A stretch of 35,859 bases of DNA from CAYSHJ01 sp964589725. Lineage in GTDB: Bacteria > Planctomycetota > Planctomycetia > Planctomycetales > Planctomycetaceae. Shown here piece after piece: positions 33,692-35,859 of this stretch. The notes below the pieces were generated by a model that did not search any database, was not told the origin of the DNA, and saw only the letters and a program-made list of their open reading frames with translations. The stretch covers positions 1-35,859 of the forward strand of contig CAZPUJ010000459.1 in NCBI GenBank assembly GCA_964589725.1, written 5' to 3'. The stretch's first letter is position 1, and each line of letters begins with the position of its first letter. Both the position numbers and the translations under genes were made by a program.

Positions 33692-35008
33692 ATGACTCTT
33701 TCAGAACCGACGCAAGAAGCCGCGGTTGACGAGCCCGCCGAGCCATCCATCCGTGCGTTGGAACCACACAACCTTTTGGCGCTTTCGGCGTACTCAGTAC
33801 TGCTGCGGTTCGCGTGGATTTTCAAAACCGAGAGCGTGATCATTCCGGCGTTCCTAGACAGCATCGCGGGAGCCGGTTGGCTGCGCGGGTGCTTGCCGGT
33901 GTTGAACCGCTTCGGGCAGAGCTTGCCACCGATGCTGTTTGCACGGCGGTTGCGGCAGGCACGGCATAAGAAGTGGAGCTTGCTGGGCACGTCCGTCGGC
34001 CTGGGTATTCCGTTGATCGTGCTGTCGGTGCTGTGGCTCATGCTGGAAGACAAGCGGCAACCGTGGCTGCCGACTGTATTCTTGTTCCTGTATCTGGTGT
34101 TCTTCGTTTCCAGCGGACTGAACCAACTGTCGTTCGGAACGTTGCAGGGCAAGTTGATTCGGGCGGACCGACGTGGCGAGTTACTGGGGCTTTCGGGCAT
34201 CGTTGGCTCAGTGGCGTCGGTGGTCGGCGCGTGGTTCTTGCTACAGCACTGGCTGAGTTTTCCGGATCACGGCTTCGGTTGGATTTTCGGCTTTTCTGGG
34301 TTCGGGTTTCTGCTGGCGGGAGCGTGTTGCTTCGCCGTGCGTGAGCCGGCCGATGAACTGAGTGGACCGGAGTCCGAGCATCACGGCGGGTTACGAGCCT
34401 CGATCCAGCTCTTGCGGCGTGACGCTCATTTCCGCTGGCTGGCGGTCGTGGCGATGTTGTTCATCGCAATCCAATTGTTGTTTCCGCATTTTCAGGCGCT
34501 GGGTCAGCGGCATGTCTCGAAGGAGCAACTCGGCTATCAGTTGATGCTGTGGGTGATTGCTCAAAACGTGGCCGTTGGCGTCTTCAGTTTCATCTCCGGA
34601 AAGCTCGCAGACCGGTTTGGCAATCGGCTTTCGCTGCAACTGCAAGTCTTCGGAACAGCGCTCGTCCCGCTGCTGGCGTTGCTCTTCACGAGCGGTTGGG
34701 ATGGTTTTGAGTCGAAGCATTTTTGGGTGACGTTTTTCTTCCTGGGTCTGACTCCGGTGACGATCAAGACGCTGACGAACTACGCCCTGGAACTCTCCGA
34801 AGCGGAGCAGCACCCGCTCTATGTGAGCACCTTGCACGCCTGTCTGGCCGTGCCGTTTTTTTTCTCGCCGTTTGTCGGCTGGCTGGTGGACGTGTTACGG
34901 TTTGAGCGTGTGTTCGTCGGCATCAGCGGCGTCATCGCGCTCGGCTGGCTAGCGTCGCTGAGGCTGGCAGAACCGAGACATTGCGCCAACGATCAACTTC
35001 CAGATTGA
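33692..35008 (+). CDS. Major facilitator superfamily transporter
   Basis: Inner-membrane secondary transporter of 438 residues with about 12 hydrophobic segments. A charged N-terminal tail (about 30 residues) leads into LLALSAYSVLLRFAWIFKT. The segment GKLADRFGNRLSLQLQVFG in the second half is the MFS loop signature (G-x-x-x-D-R-x-G-R/N). RRLRQARHKKWSLLG after helix 2 is a comparable basic loop. Substrate unknown; no nearby gene points to one. It starts at ATG 33692 with AGAGCCGGC upstream and ends 23 nt from the convergent hydrolase gene. Confidence 0.88.
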   Translation: MTLSEPTQEAAVDEPAEPSIRALEPHNLLALSAYSVLLRFAWIFKTESVIIPAFLDSIAGAGWLRGCLPVLNRFGQSLPPMLFARRLRQARHKKWSLLGTSVGLGIPLIVLSVLWLMLEDKRQPWLPTVFLFLYLVFFVSSGLNQLSFGTLQGKLIRADRRGELLGLSGIVGSVASVVGAWFLLQHWLSFPDHGFGWIFGFSGFGFLLAGACCFAVREPADELSGPESEHHGGLRASIQLLRRDAHFRWLAVVAMLFIAIQLLFPHFQALGQRHVSKEQLGYQLMLWVIAQNVAVGVFSFISGKLADRFGNRLSLQLQVFGTALVPLLALLFTSGWDGFESKHFWVTFFFLGLTPVTIKTLTNYALELSEAEQHPLYVSTLHACLAVPFFFSPFVGWLVDVLRFERVFVGISGVIALGWLASLRLAEPRHCANDQLPD

Positions 35009-35025
35009 CCGCAGTCGGCATGCGG
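35009..35025. terminator. Possible bidirectional terminator
   Basis: CCGCA (35009-35013) pairs with TGCGG (35021-35025) over a 7-nt loop in the 23-nt gap between converging genes. There is no T-tract; the assignment rests on position. Confidence 0.35.
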
Positions 35026-35031
35026 CCAAAC

Positions 35032-35859
35032 TCAATGCAGTACGATCGCTCGGCCGGGGCCGCCGTGACAGTCTCGGATTCGCAGTGCGGCGAACAGGAA
35101 GTAGCCACCTTGGGGAATCTTGGCCGTGTTGTGCAGGTACTCAACGCCGACCATCTCGCGGCTGCCGAGCGCCCAGTAGGTCATCAATGCTCGTTTGGGA
35201 TTCACGCCGCCGAGATCGGGAGCGTCGGTCGCAACACAGCGAATGCCTCGGCTCTTGAGGAAGACGACCGCATCCGGCCCGAGCGCGGGCCAGCCCTCGC
35301 TCTTGCCGCTGAGCGGATCGAGCCACACTCCCGCGTCGTTTGGCTGTGCTTTGAAATACCGATCGAGGTGTCCGGTGCGAAACAGCACGACGTCGCCTGG
35401 CTGGAGTTCGCCGTGTGTCTTCTCGAAGGCTTGAACGTGAGCCGGCGTGATCTCCGGCGACAACGGCAGCGTCTTCTGGTCGGTGCTACCGACGAGCGAC
35501 GTCACATCTATGACTCGCAGCGAACCGCAGGTCCAATCGAGCGGCACCTTCTCGGTCGTCATCGAGCTTGTGCCGCGCGGACCGTACTTGGCTTCGTACT
35601 CGGCGAGCCAACCGCGAACCTCCGGCGAATATGCGGGCTTCGCCCCCTCTGGGGGCAACGCAAAGGCCGGCGGCACGAGATGCGTCCCAGCCATCGCGTC
35701 CATCAGGTGCGTGTGATGCCACAGATCGAGGTACTCGGAGTACAGAAAGTCGACCTTGAGATAGACCTGCCGATGCTGTCCCGTGCCGTCTCCTGGCGAC
35801 GTGATCGGCAGATTCGGAGCCAGCGTCGGCGAGAGGTCAATCGCTCGTTTGGCCTTCGC
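35032..35859 (-). CDS. Cyclase family protein (kynurenine formamidase-like), 5' end outside window
   Basis: The last 275 residues of a metal-dependent hydrolase of the cyclase/kynurenine formamidase family are visible; the start lies beyond 35859. The reading frame continues upstream of an internal ATG at 35703 with IDLSPTLAPNLPIT, a typical early strand, so that ATG is not the start. The metal-binding region is seen as DAMAGTHLVPPAF, the family His signature (H-x-G-T-H-x-D/V-x-P), here lacking the first His. VIDVTSLVG, DVVLFRTGHLDRYF and IRCVATDAPDLGG are further family strands. The known activity of relatives is hydrolysis of N-formylkynurenine or similar amides; the substrate here is not known. 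Confidence 0.85.
   Translation of the reverse strand, partial: AKAKRAIDLSPTLAPNLPITSPGDGTGQHRQVYLKVDFLYSEYLDLWHHTHLMDAMAGTHLVPPAFALPPEGAKPAYSPEVRGWLAEYEAKYGPRGTSSMTTEKVPLDWTCGSLRVIDVTSLVGSTDQKTLPLSPEITPAHVQAFEKTHGELQPGDVVLFRTGHLDRYFKAQPNDAGVWLDPLSGKSEGWPALGPDAVVFLKSRGIRCVATDAPDLGGVNPKRALMTYWALGSREMVGVEYLHNTAKIPQGGYFLFAALRIRDCHGGPGRAIVLH

Overview
The window is high-GC chromosomal DNA, most likely from a member of the Planctomycetota. This rests on gene style and repeats, not on a marker gene. Most intergenic gaps carry short palindromic repeats of types common in planctomycete genomes (ACACTA...AGCGAGG pairs, CCCTCACCCT...CCCTCTCCC pairs, GCCCTGAAAGGGC and CCCAGGGC..GCCCTGGG palindromes). The gene set mixes Gfo/Idh/MocA oxidoreductases, a secreted WD40 protein and a zinc-ribbon membrane protein with KDO/heptose-type envelope genes, which implies a diderm. 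No rRNA, tRNA or CRISPR array was recognised.

Layout. 1-2921 (minus): start of a YejAB-type peptide ABC transporter operon that runs off the left edge. 3141-4262: a Gfo/Idh/MocA oxidoreductase, convergent with pcm (4334-4990). 4991-7782: the most unusual segment, with a large inverted repeat, a hairpin-rich non-coding stretch, a retron-type reverse transcriptase, a membrane protein 83 nt downstream, and a cluster of inverted repeats. 7783-10682: guaA and a divergent class V aminotransferase. 11076-12713: a large exported protein of unknown function. 12731-16127 (minus): kdsB-pyrG-truB, tightly packed. 16430-18010: a DUF420-like membrane protein overlapping tail to tail with a zinc-ribbon membrane protein. 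18073-20131 (minus): a family 9 glycosyltransferase followed by a methyltransferase. 20545-23227: an acyl-CoA synthetase, a VanZ-like protein and a small unknown protein.

23305-25760 holds an amidohydrolase, then a REP-associated tyrosine transposase (RAYT) flanked on each side by ~85 bp palindromic repeat units, then more palindromes and a DUF433 remnant. 25732-30172 holds a two-helix membrane protein, a class I aminotransferase, an unknown protein, an O6-alkylguanine-DNA methyltransferase and a DUF2617-like protein. 30211-35859 holds a secreted seven-bladed WD40 propeller fused to a Gfo/Idh/MocA domain, a TauE/SafE transporter, an MFS transporter and a cyclase-family hydrolase cut by the right edge.

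Main candidate for something new: the retron locus at about 5160-7555. The RT carries the retron signatures NAxxH and VTG together with YADD. The preceding ~200 nt fold into several strong hairpins and could encode an msr-msd RNA. The membrane protein just downstream has no recognised function and is a possible partner. Second-tier points are the RAYT/REP element and the WD40-oxidoreductase fusion.
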